A DNA stretch of 47,947 nucleotides from the IMG/VR virus record IMGVR_UViG_3300031576_000080, positions 1-47,947 of that record; one strand, written 5' to 3'. This document shows, in pieces, positions 1 through 7,939 of this stretch. Below the pieces are notes generated by a model. The model was not told the origin of the DNA. It was given only the letters and a program-made list of their open reading frames with translations, and did not search any database. Made by a program: the position numbers and the translations under genes. This DNA is from a virus. The first letter of the stretch is position 1. Each line of letters starts with the position of its first letter.

Positions 1-127
1 CTCGAATCTGCAAAGGGTTAGGACTCAATACAGATTTTGTGTTGACACGGCGGAGGGAAAGCCGATACCCTTGGAAGCGATGCCGAGATACCTGACCACC
101 GAAGAAGTCGCTGCGACCCACGGGTGT
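1..127. repeat. Left copy of the 127-bp terminal direct repeat
   Basis: These 127 bases are identical to the last 127 bases of the window. The copy holds a TTGACA box and the start of the first HTH gene. An exact repeat at both contig ends is the mark of a circular assembly. 127 is a common assembler k-mer length, so this is more likely an assembly overlap than a biological terminal repeat. Confidence 0.95.
42..71 (+). promoter_or_regulatory. Candidate sigma-70 promoter before the first HTH gene
   Basis: A perfect -35 box TTGACA lies at 42-47. The best -10 is TACCCT at 66-71, 18 bp away and only a 3/6 match, so the assignment rests mainly on the -35. A transcript would begin near 78, almost at the ATG at 80. 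That resembles the short-leader or leaderless arrangement of other promoters here, but the fit is weaker. Confidence 0.4.
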
Positions 128-274
128 ACCGTCGTGACCATCACGCGCAACGCCATGATACGCGGCATCAAGCCGACGAAGAAGATCGGCTGCAACTACC
201 TGTGGCGAACCGAGGACGTGCAGCAGCTCAAGCCGGGCACCCCCGGCAGAAAGAAGAAGACCTCACGTGTGTGA
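80..274 (+). CDS. Small HTH DNA-binding protein, excisionase/MerR-like
   Basis: This 64-residue protein begins MPRYLTTEEVAATHGC and continues with VTITRNAMIRGIKPTKK and YLWRTEDV. That is the layout of the winged-helix 'excisionase' fold: tteEvA...gvs..tVtr....G.ip..k.g..y.w...dv. The tail is basic (GRKKKTSRV). An in-frame TTG at 71 is an alternative start; the ATG at 80 is chosen because the candidate promoter would start the transcript close to it. It overlaps the next gene by 8 nt. No integrase was found, so a role as transcription regulator is more likely than true excisionase. DNA binding is inferred from fold only. Confidence 0.6.
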   Translation: MPRYLTTEEVAATHGCTVVTITRNAMIRGIKPTKKIGCNYLWRTEDVQQLKPGTPGRKKKTSRV

Positions 275-515
275 AGATTGCGATTGGAGATCGGCCATCA
301 CGCTTGCCGACGTGGCCAAGAACATGACAACCTCACCGAACCTGATCACGGCGATTCGGGTCATTCGTGCTTCCATCACAATGCACGAGTGCACGACCCC
401 AGAGCAGTGGCGCCGCCTAGAATCGCTGCGTGACGCTGTACTGGTGCACCACGACCCAGAATACATTGTTACCAGCGGCACAATCTTGGCACATGACGCG
501 GGCGTGCCAACGTGA
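267..515 (+). CDS. Small hypothetical protein
   Basis: An 82-residue ORF starting at GTG 267, overlapping the end of the HTH gene by 8 nt. It begins MCEDCDW, a CxxC pair, and then appears helical (LADVAKNM, LITAIRVIRAS). No second Cys pair completes a zinc ribbon. I do not recognise a family. Its stop overlaps the next start as GTGA, so it looks like part of a translationally coupled early operon. Confidence 0.5.
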   Translation: MCEDCDWRSAITLADVAKNMTTSPNLITAIRVIRASITMHECTTPEQWRRLESLRDAVLVHHDPEYIVTSGTILAHDAGVPT

Positions 516-676
516 AAGTCACCTACCGCGAGCGATACCGCGAGTGCAATCCGGCGGCGATGAAGATTCGCCTGCTGGTCGGCCTGCTGGAATTGGCCGC
601 CGACTATATCGCGGAACTGGGCAGCCCGAACATCGCCGAGGTCATTCGCAAAGCGATTGCAAGGGCGACGAAATGA
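512..676 (+). CDS. Small helical hypothetical protein (54 aa)
   Basis: GTG at 512 overlaps the previous stop (GTGA). It encodes 54 residues beginning MKVTYRERYRECNPAAM, with a helical middle (LLVGLLELAADYIAEL) and a basic end (IRKAIARATK). No family is recognised. It is supported by the overlap and by sitting exactly between two coupled genes. It may be a small DNA- or protein-binding accessory. Confidence 0.45.
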   Translation: MKVTYRERYRECNPAAMKIRLLVGLLELAADYIAELGSPNIAEVIRKAIARATK

Positions 677-697
677 GACTGGCCCACACCGTTTGAC

Positions 698-2320
698 GTG
701 GACACAACGACCGCCGTTTCCGGCGCGGCGACCGTTAGCAGAGCGACGACCAGACCAATGAAACCGCCTCTCTGGCAACATCAGCGCATCGGCATCGACC
801 TGCTCTGCGAGCGGCCGGCGAACATGCTGGCTTACGACATGGGCACCGGGAAGTCACGAACGGTCATCGAAGCAATCCAAGACCTCAAGCTTCACCGCGT
901 GCTCGTCGCCGCGCCCAAGACGGTCTGCGACGTGTGGCCGGAACAGTTCGCCCTCTGGCACGACTCCATGAACGTCTGCCTACTCAACCGCGGCGCGCTG
1001 CGAACCAGAATGTTCGAGCTCTTCCACGCCTGCGATCGCGGACTACCCACTGCCGTCATCGTCAACTACGACGCGCTCCATGGCGAGCTGGGCGACGACC
1101 TGGAAGAGTACGGCTGGGACATAATCGTCGCCGACGAATCCCACACTATCAAGTCGGCGTCGGCACAACGGTCCCGGTGGTTCAGTAAGATATACCGCAA
1201 AACGAAGCGGCGCGTGTGTTTGTCGGGCACGCCGATGCCGCACTCACCGCTCGACGTATACGGGCAGTACCGCTTCCTAGACCCCGGCATTTACGGGCTG
1301 AATTATCAAGCATTCCGCCACCGATACACCGTCTTCGTAGACCCAGAGCAGCGCAAGAAAGAAGCGAATGAACCGAAGAGAATGCTCCCGTGGAGCCCAC
1401 CGCCGCCGCCGAGCTACGTCGCCTGCTACGCAGGCGAGACCGAAGATGCTCTTCGCGTCGTCGAGGGAAGTCCCAGGAACAAGAAAGCATTCAAGATTCC
1501 GGTGGGCTTCAAAGACCTTGACCACCTGAGCGCTAAATTCCATCGCCTCGCCCACGTCGTGCGCAAGGCCGACGTACTGGACCTGCCGCCGCGGATCGTT
1601 GAACACCGCATCGTCCAACTCGGTCCAGAAGCCCGGCGCGTCTATACGGCGCTGCGCGAGTCCCTAAAGGCGAAGATCGCCGACGGCACGATCACCGTCA
1701 ACAACTGCCTGACGCAACTACTGAGGCTGCAACAGATCACCGGCGGCATCGTCGCCCTGGACGCCGGCGGCGTCCGTCGGGTGGACGACGTGAAGCGCGC
1801 GGCGCTGCGCGAGTTGTTCGACGACGTCGCTCGACCGGAGCACGTCGTCGTCTTCGCCCGCTTCCGCGCCGACCTCGACGCAATCGCCGAGGCAGCCGTG
1901 CAATCACTCCGGCCGTGCTACGAGCTCAGCGGCCGCCACGCCGCCGACCTGGACGTGTGGCGAACCCACCCCGGGGCCGTGCTCGCCGCGCAGATTCAGA
2001 CCGGCGGGCAGGGCATCGACCTCACGGCATCGGCCTACGCCGTGTATTACTCCGTGGGATTCTCGCTCGCGGAGTATGAGCAATCAGCAGCGCGACTGGA
2101 CCGACCAGGGCAGACGCGAAGCGTAACCTACACACACTTGATCGCGGAGGACACGATTGATGAAGTCATCTATCGGGCCATCGACAAACGTCGGGACCTT
2201 GTCGCCAGCATTATCGACGGACTACACCGAGGCCGGGATCATCTTGGCCCAGACAGGGAAGAAGTCGATCAGGGCGGAGACGCTGAATCGGCCACGCAAC
2301 CATCTCGCCTCTTCGTTTGA
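698..2320 (+). CDS. SNF2-type superfamily 2 DNA helicase/translocase
   Basis: A 540-residue DNA-dependent ATPase of the SNF2/DEAD branch. Motif I is DMGTGKS at residues 48-53. Motif II is DESH at 146-149 (DEAH in most relatives). Motif III is SGTPM at 176-180. The C-terminal helicase lobe ends with QTGGQGIDL and the SNF2-typical QSAARLDRPGQ near 460. It is compact, as phage versions are, and probably remodels replication or recombination intermediates. GTG 698 is the longest start; ATG 758 (MKPPLWQHQ) lies just before motif Q and could be the real one. The last ~30 codons have low GC at third positions and overlap the next gene, so the C-terminus may be an overprinted tail. Confidence 0.9.
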   Translation: MDTTTAVSGAATVSRATTRPMKPPLWQHQRIGIDLLCERPANMLAYDMGTGKSRTVIEAIQDLKLHRVLVAAPKTVCDVWPEQFALWHDSMNVCLLNRGALRTRMFELFHACDRGLPTAVIVNYDALHGELGDDLEEYGWDIIVADESHTIKSASAQRSRWFSKIYRKTKRRVCLSGTPMPHSPLDVYGQYRFLDPGIYGLNYQAFRHRYTVFVDPEQRKKEANEPKRMLPWSPPPPPSYVACYAGETEDALRVVEGSPRNKKAFKIPVGFKDLDHLSAKFHRLAHVVRKADVLDLPPRIVEHRIVQLGPEARRVYTALRESLKAKIADGTITVNNCLTQLLRLQQITGGIVALDAGGVRRVDDVKRAALRELFDDVARPEHVVVFARFRADLDAIAEAAVQSLRPCYELSGRHAADLDVWRTHPGAVLAAQIQTGGQGIDLTASAYAVYYSVGFSLAEYEQSAARLDRPGQTRSVTYTHLIAEDTIDEVIYRAIDKRRDLVASIIDGLHRGRDHLGPDREEVDQGGDAESATQPSRLFV

Positions 2321-2723
2321 CCTCAAGCGCTACGCCCAGTTGGAAGCCGAGGAGGACCGGCTCGACGATCTCTTGAAAGACGTGAAGCAAGAGAAGGCGC
2401 GCATCGGCGCAAAGATGCAGGAGGAGTTCCTTGTGTTAGCCATCGACAAACTCACATGTCACGGTCGGACCTTCTTCTTGAGGCGGGACATCAGCGTGAA
2501 ATCCAAGGGCGGTGACACGGCGGCCGTAGCCACGGCCCTGCGCAGAGCGCGGCTTGGCAGCATGATCGGCGTGAGCTGGCCGAGCTTCAAGGCGTGGTGT
2601 CGGGAGCGAATGTTTAACGAGACTATGGGCGACTGGGAAGCGAATCTAAACAAGCTCCCGCCGTCGATTCGCGCCGTCGTGGACGTGATCGAGTTCCACA
2701 CATTCCAGAGTAGAAAGGCATGA
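2160..2723 (+). CDS. Coiled-coil phage protein of unknown function
   Basis: This 187-residue protein starts at ATG 2160, where GGAGG sits 9-10 nt upstream inside the helicase gene. It overlaps the helicase by 161 nt in another frame. By hand count, third positions in this frame become strongly GC-rich from about 2226, while the helicase frame loses that bias, so this frame carries the real coding signal in most of the overlap. The middle is a charged coiled coil (LEAEEDRLDDLLKDVKQEK), followed by a compact C-terminal domain (GVSWPSFKAWCRER). A TTG at 2340 is an alternative start. Between a helicase and the next replication-region gene, a role in DNA metabolism is plausible but unproven. Confidence 0.65.
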   Translation: MKSSIGPSTNVGTLSPALSTDYTEAGIILAQTGKKSIRAETLNRPRNHLASSFDLKRYAQLEAEEDRLDDLLKDVKQEKARIGAKMQEEFLVLAIDKLTCHGRTFFLRRDISVKSKGGDTAAVATALRRARLGSMIGVSWPSFKAWCRERMFNETMGDWEANLNKLPPSIRAVVDVIEFHTFQSRKA

Positions 2724-2756
2724 ACATGACTTGGAAAACGGTACAAGGAGGACAAT

Positions 2757-3560
2757 GTGGGTAAAGGCAACCAGAAAGCAAATCAGATTGCGATCACCAC
2801 CGTAATGGCGCCTCCGCCGGCGTACTTGTCGAAGTTCTGCGATGGAGCGGGGGTCAAGGAGCTTGAAACCACGGCGACGATCCCGCGGCTGCGCATCGTG
2901 CAGTCGATGAGCGACACGGAACTGAAGGACGCCTTCGGCGAGGGCGCCGTCATCTTGAAGGACGATGCCGAGCTCATCGCGGAGAAGGAGAAGCCGTTCT
3001 CGGCGATCCCGATCATCTACTACGAATCGTTCGAGCAGTGGCGCGACGTGAACGACGCCGCGAACGCGAGTCCGATTGTGGCGGCCACGATGAACCGGAC
3101 GAGTGTGCTCGCCGACAGGGCCATGCAGCGCCTCATCGAGCCATACCCGGACAATGGCAAACTGTCATACTCGTATCGCCACTGCCTGAACCTGATCCTG
3201 CTGCTGCTGGACGCCAAGCACCGCGCCGGCGGGCAGTGCATCTACACATGGATGCGCGGCGAGTTCAAGCTCGGCACCGGCGTGGTCGGCTTTCTGCGTC
3301 GGCGATTGATGGTGGCCGCCAAGCCCGATGGAACGACGCCGCCCATCTTCTCGCTCGTCTTGTCCCTGCACAGCGAGCCGACCAAGAATCGCAAGAGCCA
3401 ATCGTGGTACGTGTTGAACGTGGACCGCGACGCTGTGGGCGACAAGTGGTGGACGCCGGAAGCGCTCATGCCCGGCGTCCGCGACCTGTACCTCGCCGCC
3501 AAGGAGAGCCGCGATCACGGGCGTGTGGATGCGCCAACGGCGGAGGGTGCTGAAGGATGA
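2757..3560 (+). CDS. Conserved phage protein in the replication region
   Basis: A 267-residue protein from GTG 2757, with a strong AAGGAGGA site 5-6 nt upstream. A 14-codon ORF (2720-2764) bridges it to the previous gene and may couple translation. The text PRLRIVQSMS...AFGEGAVILKDD and then PFSAIPIIYYESFEQW resembles phage proteins found beside helicases and recombinases that are sometimes proposed to bind single-stranded DNA. I cannot confirm that. The C-terminus (KSQSWYVLNVDRDAVGDKW) looks beta-rich. Confidence 0.7.
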   Translation: MGKGNQKANQIAITTVMAPPPAYLSKFCDGAGVKELETTATIPRLRIVQSMSDTELKDAFGEGAVILKDDAELIAEKEKPFSAIPIIYYESFEQWRDVNDAANASPIVAATMNRTSVLADRAMQRLIEPYPDNGKLSYSYRHCLNLILLLLDAKHRAGGQCIYTWMRGEFKLGTGVVGFLRRRLMVAAKPDGTTPPIFSLVLSLHSEPTKNRKSQSWYVLNVDRDAVGDKWWTPEALMPGVRDLYLAAKESRDHGRVDAPTAEGAEG

Positions 3561-3661
3561 AACCTCGTTTTTGCAAGTGTTGCGGAGAGGAACTGCCTTG
3601 CCGGAATAGGTGTGGCGCGAAGACGGCGGACGAGACAGAGTGCTTTGTGTTACTGCAATGA
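3557..3661 (+). CDS. Cys-rich miniprotein (34 aa)
   Basis: ATG 3557 overlaps the preceding stop as ATGA. The 34-residue product MKPRFCKCCGEELPCRNRC has seven cysteines in all, with CKCC followed by CRNRC, a compact zinc-binding spacing. It ends 4 nt before the primase start. It is one of several Cys-rich miniproteins in this genome. Function unknown. Confidence 0.55.
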   Translation: MKPRFCKCCGEELPCRNRCGAKTADETECFVLLQ

Positions 3662-3665
3662 CAGC

Positions 3666-5360
3666 ATGGACGCAGCCGAATTCCTCGATCGCCTGTTCGG
3701 GCAATGGATCGGGCCGGAAGCGCGGTTGTCCCTCTTCACGCTTCCGGGCGGGCGCACGGCTTGGTTCGAGGACCCCGCTGCTGCGGCCGAGTACGCAGTG
3801 CGTTGCCGGGATCAGTTCAACGTCTACTTCGGCGTCGGCCTATACCGACCGGGGATCGTGGCTGGTCGAGGCGGCGCTGCCGACGTGGTGTGCGTGACGA
3901 GCATGTGGGCCGACGTGGACTACGGGCCAGGACACAAGACGACGGTGGCGCCGGACCTGGCGTCGGCACGGAGGATTCTGACGCGCGTCGCGTTGGGGGT
4001 GTCCTTGCTGGTCAACTCCGGCCGCGGCCTGCACCCCTATTGGCTGCTGGCGGAGCCGTGTACACCGCCGCGGGCAGAGGAGTTGGCGAAGCGGTGGAGC
4101 AGTAACATCGTCGCCCATGCCGACACGCTGGGGTGGTCCTGCGACAGCGTGGGCGACCTCGCCCGCGTGCTCCGCGTACCAGGAACATACAACCACAAGG
4201 ACGGCGGGAAGGTTCTCGTCGAGGTCGTCGAGGCCAACGACGTGCTGTACTCCGAGGATGACGTTGAGGCAGCGCTGCCGGTCGCTTCGGTGGAGTCTAT
4301 CGCAACCAGCCCCGTCTATTACCAAGGGCCGCTGTCGCTTGATATGGAGCCGCCGGCGGCCAAACTCTATCGTTTTTTGAGCGAGAATCCACGATTTAGG
4401 AAGACGCTGGACCACAAACGCGGCGCTGATCTTAAGTCGGCGAGCGAGTACGACCTGTCGCTGTGTACCCAAGCTCACCAAGCCGGATGGTCGGACGAGG
4501 AGTGCGTCGCATTGATGATCATGTGCCGCAAAATGCACGGGCTGAATCCAGAGAAACTCCTGCGCCGAGATTACGCACAGCGTACCGTCGCGCTGTCCCA
4601 CCAAGCCGACGTGAACGTGATTGACATGCGCGAGTTGGAGTCGTTCTACGACGAGCCGGGCGGCTCAATGGTGTCGCCCGTTACTCCGCCGAGACCGAGC
4701 CCGGGATCGCCCGACGACACCCCCCTGAACAAACTCAGCCGTCTACTGGCCGCCGAACTGGGGGGATTCGTGCAGTACGGCCACGAGGATAGCCGTGTGT
4801 TCTACTGCTTCCGACTGGCCGACGGCCGCGCGGTCTACATCGCCAACGCCAGAATGCTCCTTGACTTCTCCGCCGTATCCGCTCGCTTCATCGAGGCCGT
4901 TCGCCGACCGATCCCCCACCACAAACCCGCCGTGTGGACCAAGATCGTCGAGCTGCTGCTGTCCATCGTCGAGGTCAACCGCGACGAGGAGTACACCCGC
5001 GCGGGCGATTGCCGCCGCTGGCTGACCGGCTACCTTCGCACCAACCAACCGCTGGCCGCCGACCAGAAGGGTTCGGCGCTGGAACGAAACTCACCCTACA
5101 CATCGGACGGACTTCTGAACGTTCACCTACCGTCGGTACACCGTTGGGTGCGACTCGTCGGAATGGAAAGCGTCCCCGCCGTCGCCATAAGAGAGGCCTT
5201 TCGCGCAGCCGGACTCTCCCCCGCGCGCGTGACGGCGAGGACCGAGAACGGCGTCGTCTGTAGAACCTATTGGAGTGTGCCTTTAGATTCGACAGTAGCA
5301 AACGAGGTTTACGGCGTAATACCTTGTGATACCAATGTAATACTAGACAACGAGTCGTAA
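3666..5360 (+). CDS. Archaeo-eukaryotic primase-like primase-polymerase
   Basis: A 564-residue protein with the three AEP motifs in order: hhDhD as WADVDY (D83, D85), the S-x-H motif as NSGRGLH (H123), and the third metal-binding Asp in VGDLARVLRVPGTYN (D164, with conserved R170 and PGTYN). This is the N-terminal prim-pol fold that makes primers and can extend them. A helical PriCT-like segment follows near 280-340 (YDLSLCTQAHQAGWSDEECVAL), then an uncharacterised C-terminal region. ATG 3666 is preferred because it follows the miniprotein stop; an upstream in-frame start at 3612 would overlap it. With no family A/B/C polymerase found, this enzyme probably primes and may help copy the genome. 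The gene's end carries three GTAATAC-like repeats. Confidence 0.85.
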   Translation: MDAAEFLDRLFGQWIGPEARLSLFTLPGGRTAWFEDPAAAAEYAVRCRDQFNVYFGVGLYRPGIVAGRGGAADVVCVTSMWADVDYGPGHKTTVAPDLASARRILTRVALGVSLLVNSGRGLHPYWLLAEPCTPPRAEELAKRWSSNIVAHADTLGWSCDSVGDLARVLRVPGTYNHKDGGKVLVEVVEANDVLYSEDDVEAALPVASVESIATSPVYYQGPLSLDMEPPAAKLYRFLSENPRFRKTLDHKRGADLKSASEYDLSLCTQAHQAGWSDEECVALMIMCRKMHGLNPEKLLRRDYAQRTVALSHQADVNVIDMRELESFYDEPGGSMVSPVTPPRPSPGSPDDTPLNKLSRLLAAELGGFVQYGHEDSRVFYCFRLADGRAVYIANARMLLDFSAVSARFIEAVRRPIPHHKPAVWTKIVELLLSIVEVNRDEEYTRAGDCRRWLTGYLRTNQPLAADQKGSALERNSPYTSDGLLNVHLPSVHRWVRLVGMESVPAVAIREAFRAAGLSPARVTARTENGVVCRTYWSVPLDSTVANEVYGVIPCDTNVILDNES

Positions 5361-5615
5361 GTCTTTGATTTACAACGATGTAATACCGTAATGCCCGTAA
5401 TACGCAAACTTTTTCTGAAAAACGAAAAGTAAAAAGGTCGCCGCATTACTGGGGTGCTAGATTATTCTACACATGACGCACAATCTACTGGTAACGCCGA
5501 CGTTACAACTTTGTATCTTATAGGACACCCCAAAAGGTCAAGCAACGATTGAATTGTCCTATAAAATGTACAGTTTAGGCGTCTCCGTGCGTACACGGTG
5601 GCCGTCTGTAATACC
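5316..5615. repeat. Iteron-like GTAATACC repeats, candidate replication origin
   Basis: GTAATAC-type octamers occur at 5316-5323, 5326-5333 (GTGATACC), 5337-5344, 5380-5387, 5388-5395 (GTAATGCC), 5397-5404 and 5608-5615, with an inverted partial copy at 5444-5449. The first three are spaced 10-11 bp, one DNA turn. An A/T-rich tract (5405-5437) follows, then hairpin GTAACG-CCGA-CGTTAC at 5491-5506 and inverted repeat TTATAGGAC (5518-5526)/GTCCTATAA (5556-5564). Iterons plus an AT-rich tract between primase and helicase genes is a typical origin layout. A multi-site operator is the alternative. Confidence 0.55.
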
Positions 5616-5642
5616 GCCCACTTCGGTAGGCGACACAAGGAC

Positions 5643-7469
5643 ATGAAACTTCTAGGACGTTATCTGACCGTCGGCCCGCCCGGGACAGGCAAGACGACGT
5701 GGCTCGCTGCCCAGGTGGAGGCGTGCTCGTGCTACGGACAGCGTGTGTTGGTCTGCTCGCTGACCCGCGCGGCCAAGGCCGAGATCGTCGGCCGAGGTCT
5801 CATGGTCCCCGCGGAGGCCGTTGGGACGCTCCACGGGCACGCCTACGCCGCGATCGGGCGTCCGACCATGATTCAGGCCAAAGACGTCGCTGCGTGGAAC
5901 GAGAGGTACCCCGTATTGCGCCTGGGTGGCACCCAGGCCGACGCCGACGACCCGTTCGTCGCGTCCCGGGAGACCGACGGCGACAAACTGCTGAACGCCT
6001 GGAACCTGGCGAGACACCGCCTCTTGATTCCACGCGGAACGCCACGGTACGCTGCGGACCATGAATCGAAAGCCCAACCACTGCGCAAGGTGCGAGAAGC
6101 CGGAGAATCTGCCGGGATCGGGGTTCTGTCGGGAGCACAAGGCGGAGTACATGAGGGATTGGCGCCTAACGAATCCACCAACGGACGCGCAACGAAAGCG
6201 CAACGCGACATACAAGAGGGAGTGGAGGCGTCGCAAGCGATCTCTCCCGACCTCCGCAACTTCGGCGTGAAGTGGGAGACGTGGAAGGCTGAGACCGGCC
6301 TAATCGACTTTGCCGACCAGATCGAACTGGCCATCGACGCTCCGGCGCCGGAGATAGACGTGATCCTGGTGGACGAGGCGCAGGACCTTTCGGCCCTGGA
6401 ATGGCGGCTTGTTGAATCGTGGGCCGAGACTGCCGAGGCCCTTGTGATGGTCGGCGATGCTTGGCAGGCGCTCTACACCTGGCGCGGGGCCGACCCGTCT
6501 TGCCTCGCCCAACCATCCGGTTTCGCCGGCCACAAGGTTCTTGGTCAGTCATACAGATTATCGCCCGCCGTCTACAGCGTCGCTGTGAAGTGGGTGTCGA
6601 TGCGCCTGTCGAGTTACGGGCCGGTCGAGTATCGGCCGACTGATCGGTGGGGGGACGGCGAGGTCCGCCCGATTGAGGCTTCCTGCCGGTTTCCAGAGCC
6701 TGCAGTTGACGAGGCGGAGCGCTTCGCTGACGCCGGCGAGTCCACCGTGTTCCTTGCGTCGTGCGCGTACATGCTGGCGCCGACCATCACCGTGCTCCGC
6801 CAACGAGGCCTGCCGTTTAGCAACCCGTGGCGGACGCACCGCGGCGCCTGGAACCCGCTGAGCCCGTCCCGCGACGGCGTCGGCGCCGCCAGTCGGCTGC
6901 TGTCGTTCCTGTCGGCCTACGACTTCGAATCCGAGGACGGGCATACCGTAGGTCGGCTGGCTCACTGGACGACGGCCTGCCCGGTGGCGGGGTTGATGCA
7001 GAAGGGCGGCCACCCGCGAATCGAGAAGGCGGCCGAGGAGAACCCCGGCGACGCCGCGGAACATTACGTCCGAACGTTGTTTCTGCCGGAGCGGATGGAG
7101 AACGTGTGGCGAATTCTGCGAGGCGAGATGCCGCTGGCCGAGGCGATCGCGTGGTTCTGCTCGTTCGTCCACGCAAAGTACGCCAAGGCGACGGACTACG
7201 CGGCGCGGGTGTTGAGCTTGCGCGGGTTCGCAGCGCTGCGCGAGCCGCCGCGGATTCACGTGGGGACGATCCACAGCTTAAAGGGGGGAGAGGCCGACAA
7301 CGTGGTGCTGTACCCCGACCTCTCGCTCGCCGCGCAGCAGGAGTGGGACGGCCGGCCGGAGCAACGGGATAATGTCGTGCGGACGTTCTACGTCGGCCTG
7401 ACGCGGGCGAGGAAGCGCGTGCTCCTCGCTCAGCAGGCAGGACCGTTCGCAGTGGAGATTCGGATCTGA
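5643..7469 (+). CDS. UvrD/PcrA-type superfamily 1 DNA helicase
   Basis: A 608-residue 3'-5' helicase. Motif I is GPPGTGKTT (11-19), motif II ILVDEAQDLS, motif III VGDAWQALYTWRGA, motif IV GQSYRLS, motif V GTIHSLKGGEADNV, motif VI TFYVGLTRARKRVLL. All key residues are present. ATG 5643 is chosen: it sits just before motif I, and the upstream GTG 5598 would put a GTAATACC repeat inside the gene. Between the end of domain 1A (RHRLLIPRGTPRY) and KWETWKAETGLIDFADQ is an extra stretch of about 60 residues that looks unlike UvrD and coincides with a nested ORF (6061-6270). The helicase frame stays open through it. Confidence 0.9.
   Translation: MKLLGRYLTVGPPGTGKTTWLAAQVEACSCYGQRVLVCSLTRAAKAEIVGRGLMVPAEAVGTLHGHAYAAIGRPTMIQAKDVAAWNERYPVLRLGGTQADADDPFVASRETDGDKLLNAWNLARHRLLIPRGTPRYAADHESKAQPLRKVREAGESAGIGVLSGAQGGVHEGLAPNESTNGRATKAQRDIQEGVEASQAISPDLRNFGVKWETWKAETGLIDFADQIELAIDAPAPEIDVILVDEAQDLSALEWRLVESWAETAEALVMVGDAWQALYTWRGADPSCLAQPSGFAGHKVLGQSYRLSPAVYSVAVKWVSMRLSSYGPVEYRPTDRWGDGEVRPIEASCRFPEPAVDEAERFADAGESTVFLASCAYMLAPTITVLRQRGLPFSNPWRTHRGAWNPLSPSRDGVGAASRLLSFLSAYDFESEDGHTVGRLAHWTTACPVAGLMQKGGHPRIEKAAEENPGDAAEHYVRTLFLPERMENVWRILRGEMPLAEAIAWFCSFVHAKYAKATDYAARVLSLRGFAALREPPRIHVGTIHSLKGGEADNVVLYPDLSLAAQQEWDGRPEQRDNVVRTFYVGLTRARKRVLLAQQAGPFAVEIRI
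6061..6270 (+). CDS. Zinc-ribbon-like small protein nested in the UvrD gene
   Basis: A 69-residue ORF in the +1 frame relative to UvrD. It begins MNRKPNHCARCEKPE, continues GFCREHKAEYMRDW and YKREWRRRKR. CxxC followed by C-x2-H, then repeated Y-M/K-R-x-W basic helices, is the layout of small phage proteins that begin with a zinc knuckle. By hand count about 45 of 62 third positions are G/C in this frame, against roughly half in the UvrD frame, so this frame was probably the original coding one. No strong ribosome site precedes it. It may be a captured small gene inserted in multiples of three, possibly expressed separately. Confidence 0.5.
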   Translation: MNRKPNHCARCEKPENLPGSGFCREHKAEYMRDWRLTNPPTDAQRKRNATYKREWRRRKRSLPTSATSA

Positions 7470-7538
7470 AATAGCGAGATTCGCGCGAGCACTCAGGTGC
7501 GATCTCTGAGTAAACCCTTATCTATGAGAGGAGTTTTT

Positions 7539-7883
7539 GTGGCAAAGAACGAAACAAAGGTCAACACGAGGTCCGACACGGAATTGCCACCGGGGCAGGT
7601 GAGCATCGAGGACGCCGAGGGCAATCCGATCGACGATCGGGTGCGCCACGCCGACATCGAGAAGGTAGTCGGCCAGATCGATGAGCTTCGGCTTGCGATC
7701 GGCTCATTAAAAGGCGAAGAGGAAGAGCTTCGAGACAAGAAGCTCAAGGAGCTGATGCACAAATACGGGCTTGAGGCGTACAAGTGCAAGGACAGCCGTT
7801 TCGAGGTTGTTCTGGACTCTGAAGCCACCGAGATTTGTCGTGTTCTCGGTCTTCGGGGTCGCCCTCGAAAGGAACAGGAGTAA
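7539..7883 (+). CDS. Small coiled-coil protein
   Basis: A 114-residue protein from GTG 7539, with AGGAG about 7 nt upstream. The longer reading from 7497 starts before that site and is less likely. The N-terminus is disordered (MAKNETKVNTR). Residues 40-75 form a charged helix (IEKVVGQIDELRLAIGSL). The C-terminus is basic (RGRPRKEQE), resembling an AT-hook-like RGRP core. It follows UvrD closely and could assist it. Family not recognised. Confidence 0.65.
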   Translation: MAKNETKVNTRSDTELPPGQVSIEDAEGNPIDDRVRHADIEKVVGQIDELRLAIGSLKGEEEELRDKKLKELMHKYGLEAYKCKDSRFEVVLDSEATEICRVLGLRGRPRKEQE

Positions 7884-7904
7884 GAAAAATCTAAAGAATC
7901 GCCC

Positions 7905-7933
7905 TTGACGGGCCGTCATCGGCGGAGTAGACT
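7905..7933 (+). promoter_or_regulatory. Sigma-70-type promoter with leaderless GTG downstream
   Basis: TTGACG (7905-7910), a 17-bp spacer, and TAGACT (7928-7933). A GTG follows after exactly 6 nt (7940), where transcription would be expected to begin. The -35 matches 5/6 and the -10 4/6, with ideal spacing. It would drive the 7940 leader ORF and the gene at 8124. Confidence 0.65.
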
Positions 7934-7939
7934 ACTTTC

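Noticed and set aside
80-274. True excisionase of a temperate phage
   Set aside because: The fold fits, but no integrase or attachment site was seen, so a regulator role is safer.
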